DNA from: VRUE01 sp046733315 | Lineage (GTDB): Bacteria; Actinomycetota; Thermoleophilia; Solirubrobacterales; 70-9 | NCBI GenBank assembly: GCA_046733315.1 | Contig: JBKPOV010000148.1 | Span: forward strand, 1-9,961 | Direction of reading: 5' to 3' | Length of the DNA: 9,961 nucleotides | In this document: one piece after another, positions 1 through 6,219 of the stretch | Layout of the letters: each line of letters begins with the position of its first letter | Numbering within the stretch: position 1 is the stretch's first letter | Notes under the pieces: model-generated | Told to the model about the DNA's origin: nothing | The model's database searches: none | The model's input: the letters and a program-made list of their open reading frames with translations, nothing else | Translations under genes and position numbers: made by a program

Positions 1-575
1 GTCAGGGCATTGTCACGCTTGGGATCGAGCCGTATGTCGATGAACATCGGGTAGAGAACCGCGACGAAGCCCAACCGCGCCACGACTCCCGTGTCGCCGC
101 CCGGTGATTCGAGGTTGTACAACGGGGTGCGGTAGCCGCTACCGGGAGGAAAATCGAGGAAACCCGAGAGTCCTGGACTGATGATGCCGACCTGTGTGTC
201 GGTCGGACAGAATTTCAGTGTGCTGAGCTGCTGCGCGAACACCGCGGCGCTGCATTTGGGGAACGCCGCGGGATTTCCAAGGAGCCCCGGGGGAAGCTCC
301 GTTGCCACATTTCTCATCTCCCCCCACGGCGTCTGCTGGCCAAAGTCTGCACGGGTGGGGTCGCCGTTGAAGAGGAATCGCGTTTCGAAATCGGCGTGCG
401 CTCCGGCCTGTTGGGTCGAAAGCGAGCCGGAAGCCGATTGGAAGGCGAAGTCCTCGAACATCGCGTTCGCGGCTGAAGCCCCGATGGCGCACGTGAGAAG
501 CGCGGCTGCCACAGTCAGGGACGCGAGCAGGTTGCGACGGCGCAGCGGGCGACTGGTCGAAATGCGGAAGTGCAT
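1..575 (-). CDS. Secreted protein, N-terminal part (C-terminus beyond left edge)
   Basis: The frame is open from ATG at 575 to the left edge (191 complete codons, no stop), so the gene is partial. AAGGAG at 585-590 lies 9 nt before the ATG and fixes the start. The N-terminus MHFRISTSRPLRRRN is basic, followed by a hydrophobic stretch (about residues 17-33, LLASLTVAAALLTCAIG) and an Ala-rich cleavage region (ASAANA), a typical Sec signal peptide. The mature part contains ELPPGLLGNPAAFPKC, then FCPTDTQVG and PLYNLE. I recognise this arrangement from large exported proteins of Thermoleophilia whose function is unknown, and I do not assign one. It lies 59 nt downstream of the stop of the other secreted-protein gene, on the same strand and with an identical ribosome-binding site and spacing, so co-transcription is likely. 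The gene is real with high confidence; the family link is from memory. Confidence 0.88.
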   Translation of the reverse strand, partial: MHFRISTSRPLRRRNLLASLTVAAALLTCAIGASAANAMFEDFAFQSASGSLSTQQAGAHADFETRFLFNGDPTRADFGQQTPWGEMRNVATELPPGLLGNPAAFPKCSAAVFAQQLSTLKFCPTDTQVGIISPGLSGFLDFPPGSGYRTPLYNLESPGGDTGVVARLGFVAVLYPMFIDIRLDPKRDNAL

Positions 576-634
576 CTGTGCTGTCTCCTTGCTCACGCTC
601 GTGATCGCTGCTGTGCTTGTGCCTTTGCGCCCGC

Positions 635-3600
635 TCATCGCGCCGCCCTCCGGTTGAAGCCGGCGGCTCGCCGATGGCTTTTGTGTGTGCGGCGGTGTTT
701 GCGCACGCAGCGTTCCTTGCCGCGGCGGCGGACGCTGCGCTTGCCTTTACCACAGTGCAAATTCGGCTTGACGTTGCCGGTGCCGTTCAGCGAGGAGCTG
801 GCGGTACCCGGAGCCTGTGGCGCGGCGGCAGGAGTTCCCTGGCAGATGTCGCCGCTGCAAGGCTCGGTCACCGTCTCCTCCGGCGGCGGGAAGCCGCCAT
901 CGACACCGGCGTTGTAGAGCCTGCGTGTTCCTCCGTTGCGATCCTGCGGAAGGAGTTGCTCCGCCGTGAGGAAAATCACGTCGGAGCCGCTGGGGGTGAC
1001 CCCGAAGAGGAAGCTCGCGACGTCGCTTTGACCGGTCGTGATCAGGCTTGCACCAGCACCCTCTCTCCACCGATAGATGTCGCGGACCTCGTTGCCGTCC
1101 TGTGGCAGGACGGCGTCGGTGCTCTCGAAGAACACCATGTTTCCGTCCGACGTAAGGTTGTTCATCGGCTCCAGCTCCGTGAGGCCGGATCCGGATGTTC
1201 CCGTATTGGAGTACGTCTGAAGTTCGCCGTCCCCGTGGGCCGGACCGGGACCCGGCGGGCACGAGATACAGGTCAGCTCATCGGCCACGGCGTCGTAGCG
1301 GTAGACCTCGACGCAGCCCTCCCCGGGACTGAAGGCGCTGCGGCAGTCGTCCGCCGCCGCCTCGACGTTGTCGAACGCGGTCAGTTGCGCGGTGCTCTCG
1401 AAGATGAAGACCGAGTCGTCTGGCGTCGATCGCGTATGCGAGCGGGCAAGCCCATCCTCGGTCTCTTTGGCCGGCCCCGCGAACCATGCCCAGTTCGCGA
1501 GGCCAGGGGCTCCATTGTGGCCCGCGATCGAAAGGTCGTCCGGTTCAACTGAACCGATGAAGGTCGTGCTTTCGTCGGATCTGGTCCACTCGTAGAGATT
1601 GAGCTCCCCGGCGCTGCCTTCGCCGCCGATCTCAGATTCGGAGATGAAGTAGGCCCGCGTCCCTTGGCTGGCGACGTGCGTGAACACCGCATCGCCCACG
1701 TTGGTGATCTGGGTCGTCGTACCATCGGCGATGTCGAACGAGAAGAGGTCGCCCCTGTAACAGTTAGGACAAGAAGCCGAAGTGTCCGCATAGAAGACGT
1801 GGCCGCCGCGAACGCCGGCGAAGGTGAAGGCGTCGAGCGACGGCAGGCTGGCAGACGCGTTCGGCAAGCTTGGGGGGATGTACTCGCCCTCCAAGATCGT
1901 CACGACGCTGCCGCCGGCGTTGGTCGCCATGACGCGGCACTGGACGATCGTCGCGCGATCAGCGTCCCCCAGCGTGTGTTCTTCGCCCGTCGCGCCGGCG
2001 ATCTCGACCCCGTTTCGCAGCCACTGGTATGCGAACGTCGGATCGCCGCTCCAGCCTCCCTCGCGACAGTCGAGCGTGTTGCCGACCTCCGGATTGCCGC
2101 CGAGATCGTCTGGGGAGGTTAGCTCAGGTGGGGTCGTGCCCGGCTGGGGATCGACCACCACCCGGTTGCTGACCGCCTGCGCGCTCGCATCGGCGTTCGT
2201 GGCGGTGACGAGGCACTGCAGCGCCATGCCGTCGTCTACGGGGCTCGTCACGGTGTAGGTGCTCGCGGTCGCGCCGCCGATCGCAGCGCCGTTGCGCAGC
2301 CATTGATAGGCGAGCGTCGGGCCAGCGGTCCAGGTGCCGCCAGAGCAGGAGAGGACATCACCGGCCGCCGGCGGGTTGCCGGGGTCGGTGACGTTCGAGA
2401 TTGTGGGCGCGGCCGTCGCTGTGGGCCCGGCCAGGATAGGCGGCGCGGCGCTGAATGAGACAGCCGCCCCATCCGCGTTGGTGCCGGTGATCCGGCACTG
2501 GATCGCTTTGCTCTTGTCGCCCGAAACGAGGGTGTAGGTCGAATCGGTGGCCCCACCGATGGCGACGCCGTCGCGCAGCCATTGGTAAGTGTAGGCCGGG
2601 TCCCCTTCCCAATCGTCGTCTTTGGCGCACAAGACGGTTTCTCCGACGGTGAGCCCATTCTCACTCCTGAGTATCACGCGCGTGGGCAGCGGCGGGTTCG
2701 AGCCCGTGTAGGGCGCCACAACTCTCAGCGCCCGGTCCAGGTTCTGCGAGACGGAGACGACGGTACCCTCCCCAGCGGCTGTCGCGGAGACCTGGCACTG
2801 CAGCACGCTCCCCGCATCGGCGACCGCCACGGTGTAGGTCGCGTTGGTGGCGCCGCCGATCGAAACGCCGTCGCGCAGCCACTGGTAGGCAAGGGTGGCG
2901 GTACCGGGGCTGCCGGAGCAGGTGAGTTCGTCACCGACTTTGACGCCGTCGGGGCGCGCCGCCGTCCGGGTCGAGTCGTCAGCACGCACGTAGAGCGGCT
3001 TGGCTTCACCGAACTCCCCGACTTGAAAGGCGACCTGGGTGGCGTCATCCGATTGACCCAGGTAGTCAGCACGCTCAACCGGGGTCACGTCACCCGGCAG
3101 CAGCGAGATCACCTCGGTGGGCCCGTCCACCGAGCGGCGGTAGACCGAGTTCGTATGGGCAGCGCTTCCTTCGGCTTGACCCTCGGGCGCCTCAGGCTCG
3201 AGCTGCCGTCCGGTCTCGAAGATGATGGCCTTCCCGCCATTCGTTATGAATCGTCCGCGCGCCAGCGGGGAGGTCCCGAGCGAGCCGATGCCGATCGGCT
3301 CATCCCCTGTAGGGGCGTGGATGAAGTTCTCGCCAGCCGCTCGCCAGAAGTAGTACTCGTGGTCGGGGGAGAAGCCGCCCGGCCAGAACTTCTGACTCGC
3401 GAGATTGATGCTCTCGAGGTACTCGGGCGTCGCGGCGAAGTAGCCCGTCTCCCATCCGCTCGCGGTCCGCCTCGCGCGATATTGGTCGTTGTATCCGGAG
3501 CCGGGAAAGGCACTGAGGGCGCCCCCGACCGTGTGGAAGATCACGCTGTCACCTGCTGCATTAATCAGCGACCCCTCGAAGCCGTTGAAAGAGTTACCGA

Positions 3601-3955
3601 AGGTATCCGCGCCAGGAGGGATTCCGCCGCTGTACTCCGGGCTGACCAACTCGTAGGCGCGGCATTCGGGAAGTTTGGCCGAGGGGCCGGTGCGGAAGAC
3701 GGCGTTGGGGCAGGAGTCCGCGGCCGAGGCGAGGCCCGGCGAGAAGGCGAGAGCGAGAATCGCCGCGGCGCCGATGAGGGCGGTGAGTCCGGAGCGGACT
3801 CGTGAGCGCGAGCGCTCCGGTCCGACCGAAGTCGCACTGGTCCCGTCGGCACGAAGAGAGCCATCACGTACGGAGAAGGCACGGGCGAAAGAGGCGAGGC
3901 GGCTTGCCTGCCCAAAAGTCGATCCCACGGACGATGCCTTCGCTAGGCGTCTCAA
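635..3955 (-). CDS. Large secreted beta-propeller-like protein with four Ig-like repeats
   Basis: 1106 aa. The start is TTG at 3955, supported by AAGGAG (3965-3970) 9 nt upstream. A basic, Ser/Arg-rich lead of about 55 residues precedes a hydrophobic segment (57-73) and an ASA-A cleavage site near 78. The mature protein opens with CPNAVFRTG and LPECRAYELVSP (C82, C98), a signature of an exported Thermoleophilia family. Residues about 110-330 and 700-1022 have the repeated beta-strand character of a TolB/WD40-like propeller, including CPNC and two LPQD turns (950-953, 1002-1005). Four Ig-like repeats (about 336-690) interrupt the propeller. A Pro/Ala linker then leads to a strongly basic tail (1063-1106) with C1068 and C1083. 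It probably acts outside the cell or in the envelope in binding or adhesion. No catalytic motif was found and the ligand is unknown. The gene is certain and the fold is inferred. Confidence 0.92.
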   Translation of the reverse strand: MRRLAKASSVGSTFGQASRLASFARAFSVRDGSLRADGTSATSVGPERSRSRVRSGLTALIGAAAILALAFSPGLASAADSCPNAVFRTGPSAKLPECRAYELVSPEYSGGIPPGADTFGNSFNGFEGSLINAAGDSVIFHTVGGALSAFPGSGYNDQYRARRTASGWETGYFAATPEYLESINLASQKFWPGGFSPDHEYYFWRAAGENFIHAPTGDEPIGIGSLGTSPLARGRFITNGGKAIIFETGRQLEPEAPEGQAEGSAAHTNSVYRRSVDGPTEVISLLPGDVTPVERADYLGQSDDATQVAFQVGEFGEAKPLYVRADDSTRTAARPDGVKVGDELTCSGSPGTATLAYQWLRDGVSIGGATNATYTVAVADAGSVLQCQVSATAAGEGTVVSVSQNLDRALRVVAPYTGSNPPLPTRVILRSENGLTVGETVLCAKDDDWEGDPAYTYQWLRDGVAIGGATDSTYTLVSGDKSKAIQCRITGTNADGAAVSFSAAPPILAGPTATAAPTISNVTDPGNPPAAGDVLSCSGGTWTAGPTLAYQWLRNGAAIGGATASTYTVTSPVDDGMALQCLVTATNADASAQAVSNRVVVDPQPGTTPPELTSPDDLGGNPEVGNTLDCREGGWSGDPTFAYQWLRNGVEIAGATGEEHTLGDADRATIVQCRVMATNAGGSVVTILEGEYIPPSLPNASASLPSLDAFTFAGVRGGHVFYADTSASCPNCYRGDLFSFDIADGTTTQITNVGDAVFTHVASQGTRAYFISESEIGGEGSAGELNLYEWTRSDESTTFIGSVEPDDLSIAGHNGAPGLANWAWFAGPAKETEDGLARSHTRSTPDDSVFIFESTAQLTAFDNVEAAADDCRSAFSPGEGCVEVYRYDAVADELTCISCPPGPGPAHGDGELQTYSNTGTSGSGLTELEPMNNLTSDGNMVFFESTDAVLPQDGNEVRDIYRWREGAGASLITTGQSDVASFLFGVTPSGSDVIFLTAEQLLPQDRNGGTRRLYNAGVDGGFPPPEETVTEPCSGDICQGTPAAAPQAPGTASSSLNGTGNVKPNLHCGKGKRSVRRRGKERCVRKHRRTHKSHRRAAGFNRRAAR
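1901..2950 (-). repeat. Four tandem Ig-like repeats within the secreted protein
   Basis: YQWLR(D/N)G motifs begin at residues 357, 457, 550 and 643 of the 1106-aa protein, i.e. spaced 100, 93 and 93 aa. Each repeat has the form VG..L.C, W or G-rich turn, YQWLR(D/N)G..I.GAT...YT, then QC.V.ATNA. Each has one Cys before and one after the YQW core (346/387, 443/487, 537/580, 630/673), the spacing expected of an intradomain disulfide. This resembles bacterial Ig-like modules of cell-surface proteins. Repeats 3 and 4 are the most regular; repeat 1 lacks the W of the GGW turn. Boundaries are approximate. Confidence 0.85.
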
Positions 3956-3964
3956 CGTAGCTCT

Positions 3965-3970
3965 CTCCTT
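3965..3970 (-). promoter_or_regulatory. Shine-Dalgarno that decides a TTG start
   Basis: AAGGAG on the minus strand lies 9 nt before TTG at 3955. No ATG or GTG in this frame is equally well placed. The same hexamer and spacing precede the ATG of the neighbouring secreted-protein gene (585-590 to 575). Confidence 0.75.
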
Positions 3971-3977
3971 GTCCCAT

Positions 3978-4022
3978 GAGCCCCTCTGCCAGCCGCTTCC
4001 CTTTGCGGCTTCCGCGAGGCTC
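3978..4022 (-). other. Predicted 5'-UTR stem-loop before the TTG start
   Basis: On the minus strand an inner stem AGCCGC/GCGGCT (4005-4010 with 3991-3996, 8-nt loop) is enclosed by an outer stem GAGCC/GGCTC (4018-4022 with 3978-3982). It ends 7 nt before the Shine-Dalgarno. There is no U-tract, so it is not a standard terminator. It could stabilise the mRNA or modulate ribosome access; function is inferred from position only. Confidence 0.4.
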
Positions 4023-4066
4023 CGTTGTCCCTGTAGTCAGCCCGGTTCGCTAACCGCGCTGGCGAG

Positions 4067-4095
4067 AGCATAAAAGAAACGTTTTACAAATGCAA
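4067..4095 (-). promoter_or_regulatory. Sigma70-like promoter for the secreted-protein genes
   Basis: On the minus strand TTGCAT (4090-4095), a 17-nt spacer and TATGCT (4067-4072) give a good -35/-10 match in an AT-rich patch within an otherwise GC-rich region. Predicted initiation near 4060 would leave a leader of about 105 nt, containing the hairpin and the Shine-Dalgarno. The element lies just after the stop of the upstream TetR gene T1 (4120), so the secreted-protein genes could be read from here, by readthrough from the T2-T1 operon, or both. Confidence 0.45.
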
Positions 4096-4119
4096 GCGAA
4101 GGTTTTTGAAATGACGGGG

Positions 4120-4803
4120 CTAGGCTCTGGACCGCGCTTTTTGACCGAGGCGGCGCGCCTCTTCGCGCCCCAGGTACGGGGTCAACGCGAGCTCGGTGAG
4201 GTCCGGTAGAAGCTCGAGCAGAGTGCTCGCTTCACCCGCCTTGAGGCGGCGAGCGATCAGCGTGGCGATGCCTCCCATCAGCACCTGATCGCGGACTTCC
4301 AGGTCGGCGTCGGCGGGGCCCGCCTGGGGGCGGATCGTCTCGGCCAGCAGTTGCATCGCGTCGCGGTAGCGCGCGGAGATCTCGCCGCCCGCCGCCAACG
4401 GCTCGGTCAGGTAGAAGCGGGCGACGGCGAGGTCGCGGGAGAGGACGGCGAGCAGGGCGCCGAGCCTGGCCTTCACCCGCTCGGGCCAGGACGAGGACGG
4501 GTCGCCGGCCGCCAGCATCGAGGCCCGGACGTGCTCGTCGACCATCTCGTAGGCGGCGAGGAAGCAGTCCTCCTTGCCCTCGAAGTGCTCGTAGAAGGTG
4601 CGGCGGGAGATCTTCGCCGCCTCGGTGATCGCGCCGATCGTGGTCGCGTTGTAGCCGTGCTCGGCTACCGCGTCGACGACGCCGTTGAGCAGGCGCTCGT
4701 GCTGGTTCTCGGCGACGAGTTCGCGCGGCAGGCCGTGGCGGCCGGGCGGCAGGCGATCCTTGCCGGTGGCGAGCTCTTGCGCTGCGCGCGCGCTCTCAGC
4801 CAT
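4120..4803 (-). CDS. TetR-family regulator T1 (GRH-motif type)
   Basis: 227 aa from ATG at 4803; a TTG two codons upstream (4809) is in frame but less likely. The protein should be a dimeric DNA-binding repressor. The N-terminal extension has LPPGRHGLPRE (18-28), then TetR helix 1 and a helix-turn-helix at about 54-74 ending SRRTFYEHF, followed by GKEDCFLAAYE. The C-terminal ligand/dimer domain has FYLTEPLAAGGE and ends with LLPDLTEL and PYLG. No Shine-Dalgarno is visible. The ATG overlaps the end of T2 by 8 nt, so translation is probably coupled to T2. T5 is its closest relative in the window, with near-identical residues around the recognition helix. The next genes downstream encode the secreted proteins, which are possible but unproven targets. 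The ligand is unknown. Confidence 0.93.
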   Translation of the reverse strand: MAESARAAQELATGKDRLPPGRHGLPRELVAENQHERLLNGVVDAVAEHGYNATTIGAITEAAKISRRTFYEHFEGKEDCFLAAYEMVDEHVRASMLAAGDPSSSWPERVKARLGALLAVLSRDLAVARFYLTEPLAAGGEISARYRDAMQLLAETIRPQAGPADADLEVRDQVLMGGIATLIARRLKAGEASTLLELLPDLTELALTPYLGREEARRLGQKARSRA

Positions 4804-5395
4804 GGGCAAGATGGGGAGAGAGGATGACCTCGCTCATCCTCGGCAGCAGGTCCTGCACGCTCCCGCCCCCACCCAGCTCGAGCCGCTCCCGCAGCAGCCA
4901 CGCCAGCCCCCCGGCAATTCCCTGGCCCAGGGGATCGTCGAGCTCCGCCGCCGCCGCGTCGAGCGCCTCGTCATAGCTGGCACGCATGAGTGGCCCGTCC
5001 TTTTGCGCCTCCACAAAGCAGAGCCGCGCCCGCGCCGGCTCGGCATCGACTGCTTTCAACAGCGCGGCAATCGCCGCCTCCACCTGATCGGTCCAAGGCT
5101 TGTTGGCCGGCACCGCCCCGCGAACCTCCGCCTCCAGCTCCTCGACCGCTTTCTCGAAGGCAGCGAGAAAGCAGCCGTCCTTGTCCCTGAAGTGCTCGTA
5201 GAAGGTGACGGAAGAGACACCGGCCTCTTTGACGATCGCTTCGATCGTGGTCGCGGCGGCACCCTTCTCGGCGATCAGCCGCTGCGCGGCGGCGAGGATC
5301 CGCTCGCGCTGTCCGCTGACGACAGGGCTCCGCGGCCGCTCTTCTTCCCGCACGCGAGGCGACTCGATCTTGAGTCTCTGCGAGAGGTACTGCAT
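4796..5395 (-). CDS. TetR-family regulator T2 (no GRH motif)
   Basis: 199 aa from ATG at 5395, first gene of the T2-T1 operon. The N-terminus has a charged Arg/Glu-rich lead without the GRH motif, then GQRERILAAAQRLIAEKG (helix 1), a helix-turn-helix at about 48-68 (TTIEAIVKEAGVSSVTFYEHF) and DKDGCFLAAF. The C-terminal domain includes RARLCFVEAQKDGP, a form of the ARxxxVE segment shared by most TetRs here, and closes with LLPRMSEVILSPHL. It stops earlier than its neighbours, without the usual PYLG tail, because its 3' end overlaps the start of T1. No Shine-Dalgarno is present; a TATCCT hexamer ends 6 nt before the ATG, suggesting a leaderless mRNA. It is divergent from T3, so the 5396-5505 gap may hold shared operators. 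Ligand and targets are unknown. Confidence 0.93.
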   Translation of the reverse strand: MQYLSQRLKIESPRVREEERPRSPVVSGQRERILAAAQRLIAEKGAAATTIEAIVKEAGVSSVTFYEHFRDKDGCFLAAFEKAVEELEAEVRGAVPANKPWTDQVEAAIAALLKAVDAEPARARLCFVEAQKDGPLMRASYDEALDAAAAELDDPLGQGIAGGLAWLLRERLELGGGGSVQDLLPRMSEVILSPHLAHG

Positions 5396-5401
5396 GGGCC
5401 G

Positions 5402-5429
5402 AGGATAGCTCTTTCTAAAAAGCTTTCAT
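5402..5429 (-). promoter_or_regulatory. Probable leaderless promoter of T2
   Basis: On the minus strand TATCCT (5402-5407) is followed by six bases and the ATG at 5395, which places the expected +1 on the start codon. A weak -35 candidate ATGAAA (5424-5429) lies 16 nt upstream. A short inverted repeat GGATA (5403-5407) / TATCC (5429-5433) brackets the element and could be an operator half-site pair. Confidence 0.4.
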
Positions 5430-5463
5430 ATCCGGAAAAAAAGGAGTAGTTTCTATTGGGCAG

Positions 5464-5478
5464 CCCCGGTTTACGGGG
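5464..5478 (+). other. Small hairpin in the T3 leader
   Basis: CCCCG (5464-5468) and CGGGG (5474-5478) pair perfectly around a 5-nt loop GTTTA. It lies about 18 nt before the AAGGAG of the T3 leader reading frame, in the gap between divergent T2 and T3. There is no T-tract. A regulatory role is inferred only. Confidence 0.3.
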
Positions 5479-5505
5479 AGAAGCTCGCGACAAGGAGACA
5501 CCGCA

Positions 5506-5598
5506 ATGCGAGAGGAAGCTTGCGCGGCCGCCAGGGAGGCGCTCCCAGTCGAAAGCACTGAAGCCAACGTTCCGACACCCGACGCGACGATCCGCTAG
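5506..5598 (+). CDS. 30-codon leader frame ending in amber, in frame with T3
   Basis: ATG at 5506 is preceded by AAGGAG (5492-5497) with an 8-nt spacer, the best ribosome-binding site of the T3-T4 operon. It reads MREEACAAAREALPVE and on to DATIR, then TAG at 5596-5598. The very same frame continues as GEMEGVLHVVGEMG, the first helix of T3. The leader has the composition expected of a TetR N-terminal lead. It is therefore either the severed N-terminus of T3 (nonsense mutation or sequencing error; CAG to TAG would be one transition) or a leader peptide followed by reinitiation at ATG 5605, two codons after the stop. I cannot choose between these from sequence alone. Confidence 0.5.
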   Translation: MREEACAAAREALPVESTEANVPTPDATIR

Positions 5599-5604
5599 GG
5601 CGAG

Positions 5605-6219
5605 ATGGAGGGGGTGCTTCACGTTGTCGGGGAGATGGGGTTTCGCGGTGCCTCGGTTCGCGCCGTGCTCGAGTACAGCGGTGGGCACCGCAAGCAGTTC
5701 TACGACCACTTCGAGAGCCTCGAGGACTGCTTCGCACAGGCCTACGACACCTGGATCGATCGGCTCGGTGCCAACCTGCTGGAAGCGGCCGTCGCGACCT
5801 CGGGCTGGCAGGCAAGCGTCCAGGCCGGGTTGGTCAGGCTCTTCCAGTTCGTCGGCGAGCGACCGGCGATCGCCCGCTCGCTCTTCGTCGAGGTGCAGAT
5901 CGCCGGCGGCGCGGCGCTGGCCAAGCACGACGAGGCGGTCGACCGCCTAGCCGGCCTGCTCGACAGCGTCCGCACGGATCTCGAGCCCAGCCAGGCGCCG
6001 CCGGAGTCGACAGGAGTCTTCGTTGTCGGCGGAGTCGAGGCCTGCCTCTGCGACGTGCTCGCCGCCGGCGAGACGAACCGCCTCTGGGATGCGCTGCCCG
6101 AGCTGATGCACCTCACGGTCGGCTCCTACCTGGGCAAAGCGGCGGCCGAAGAGGCGTTCGAAGAGGCCAGGGAGCTGCTCGAGCAGGACCGGGCCAAGCT
6201 CGAGGGTGGCTCCCGATGA
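5605..6219 (+). CDS. TetR-family regulator T3 (N-terminus interrupted by amber)
   Basis: 204 aa from ATG at 5605, the first ATG after an in-frame TAG at 5596. Starting here removes the N-terminal arm and the beginning of helix 1 usual in TetR proteins. The helix-turn-helix remains: MGFRGASVRAVLEYSGGHRKQFYDHF (about 11-36). The recognition segment GGHRKQFYDHF differs from the usual (V/S)S..TFY.HF. The ligand domain has RSLFVEVQIAGGAALAKH, and LPELMHLTVGSYLG closes the domain. Only a weak purine-rich AGGGCGAG precedes ATG 5605, while a strong site precedes ATG 5506 in the same frame. The stop overlaps the T4 start by 4 nt (ATGA), indicating translational coupling. If not expressed it is a pseudogene; the preserved remainder and intact coupling argue that any mutation is recent or tolerated. 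Confidence 0.8.
   Translation: MEGVLHVVGEMGFRGASVRAVLEYSGGHRKQFYDHFESLEDCFAQAYDTWIDRLGANLLEAAVATSGWQASVQAGLVRLFQFVGERPAIARSLFVEVQIAGGAALAKHDEAVDRLAGLLDSVRTDLEPSQAPPESTGVFVVGGVEACLCDVLAAGETNRLWDALPELMHLTVGSYLGKAAAEEAFEEARELLEQDRAKLEGGSR

Noticed and set aside
2582..3805. 407-codon open frame on the plus strand opposite the secreted-protein gene
   Set aside because: It is antisense to a gene with signal peptide, repeats and Shine-Dalgarno. Its translation is Arg/Gly/Val-rich without recognisable motifs, as expected of a shadow frame in high-GC DNA.
4102..4111. The 10-mer GTTTTTGAAA shared with 9727-9736
   Set aside because: It is short and AT-rich, lies downstream of a stop in one case and in a divergent promoter gap in the other, and has no symmetry. 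Chance is likely.
4020..4119. Intrinsic terminator after T1
   Set aside because: The AT-rich patch has T- and A-runs, but no GC-rich stem precedes a T-tract on the minus strand; it fits a promoter better.
5560..5610. A frameshift instead of a nonsense codon as the cause of the T3 interruption
   Set aside because: Neither other frame upstream of 5605 gives a TetR-like helix 1 (one has a TGA at 5559-5561). Only the same frame, through the TAG, gives a plausible lead.
5275..5928. 217-codon minus-strand frame spanning the T2/T3 gap
   Set aside because: It is antisense to T3 and overlaps T2 and its promoter; no family resemblance.
5456..5950. TTG-started plus-strand frame with AAGGAG (5441-5446) 9 nt upstream, overlapping T3 out of frame
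   Set aside because: The ribosome-binding geometry is tempting, but the protein is Arg/Ser/Pro-rich without domains and occupies the second frame of the clear TetR T3. I judge the purine run coincidental.
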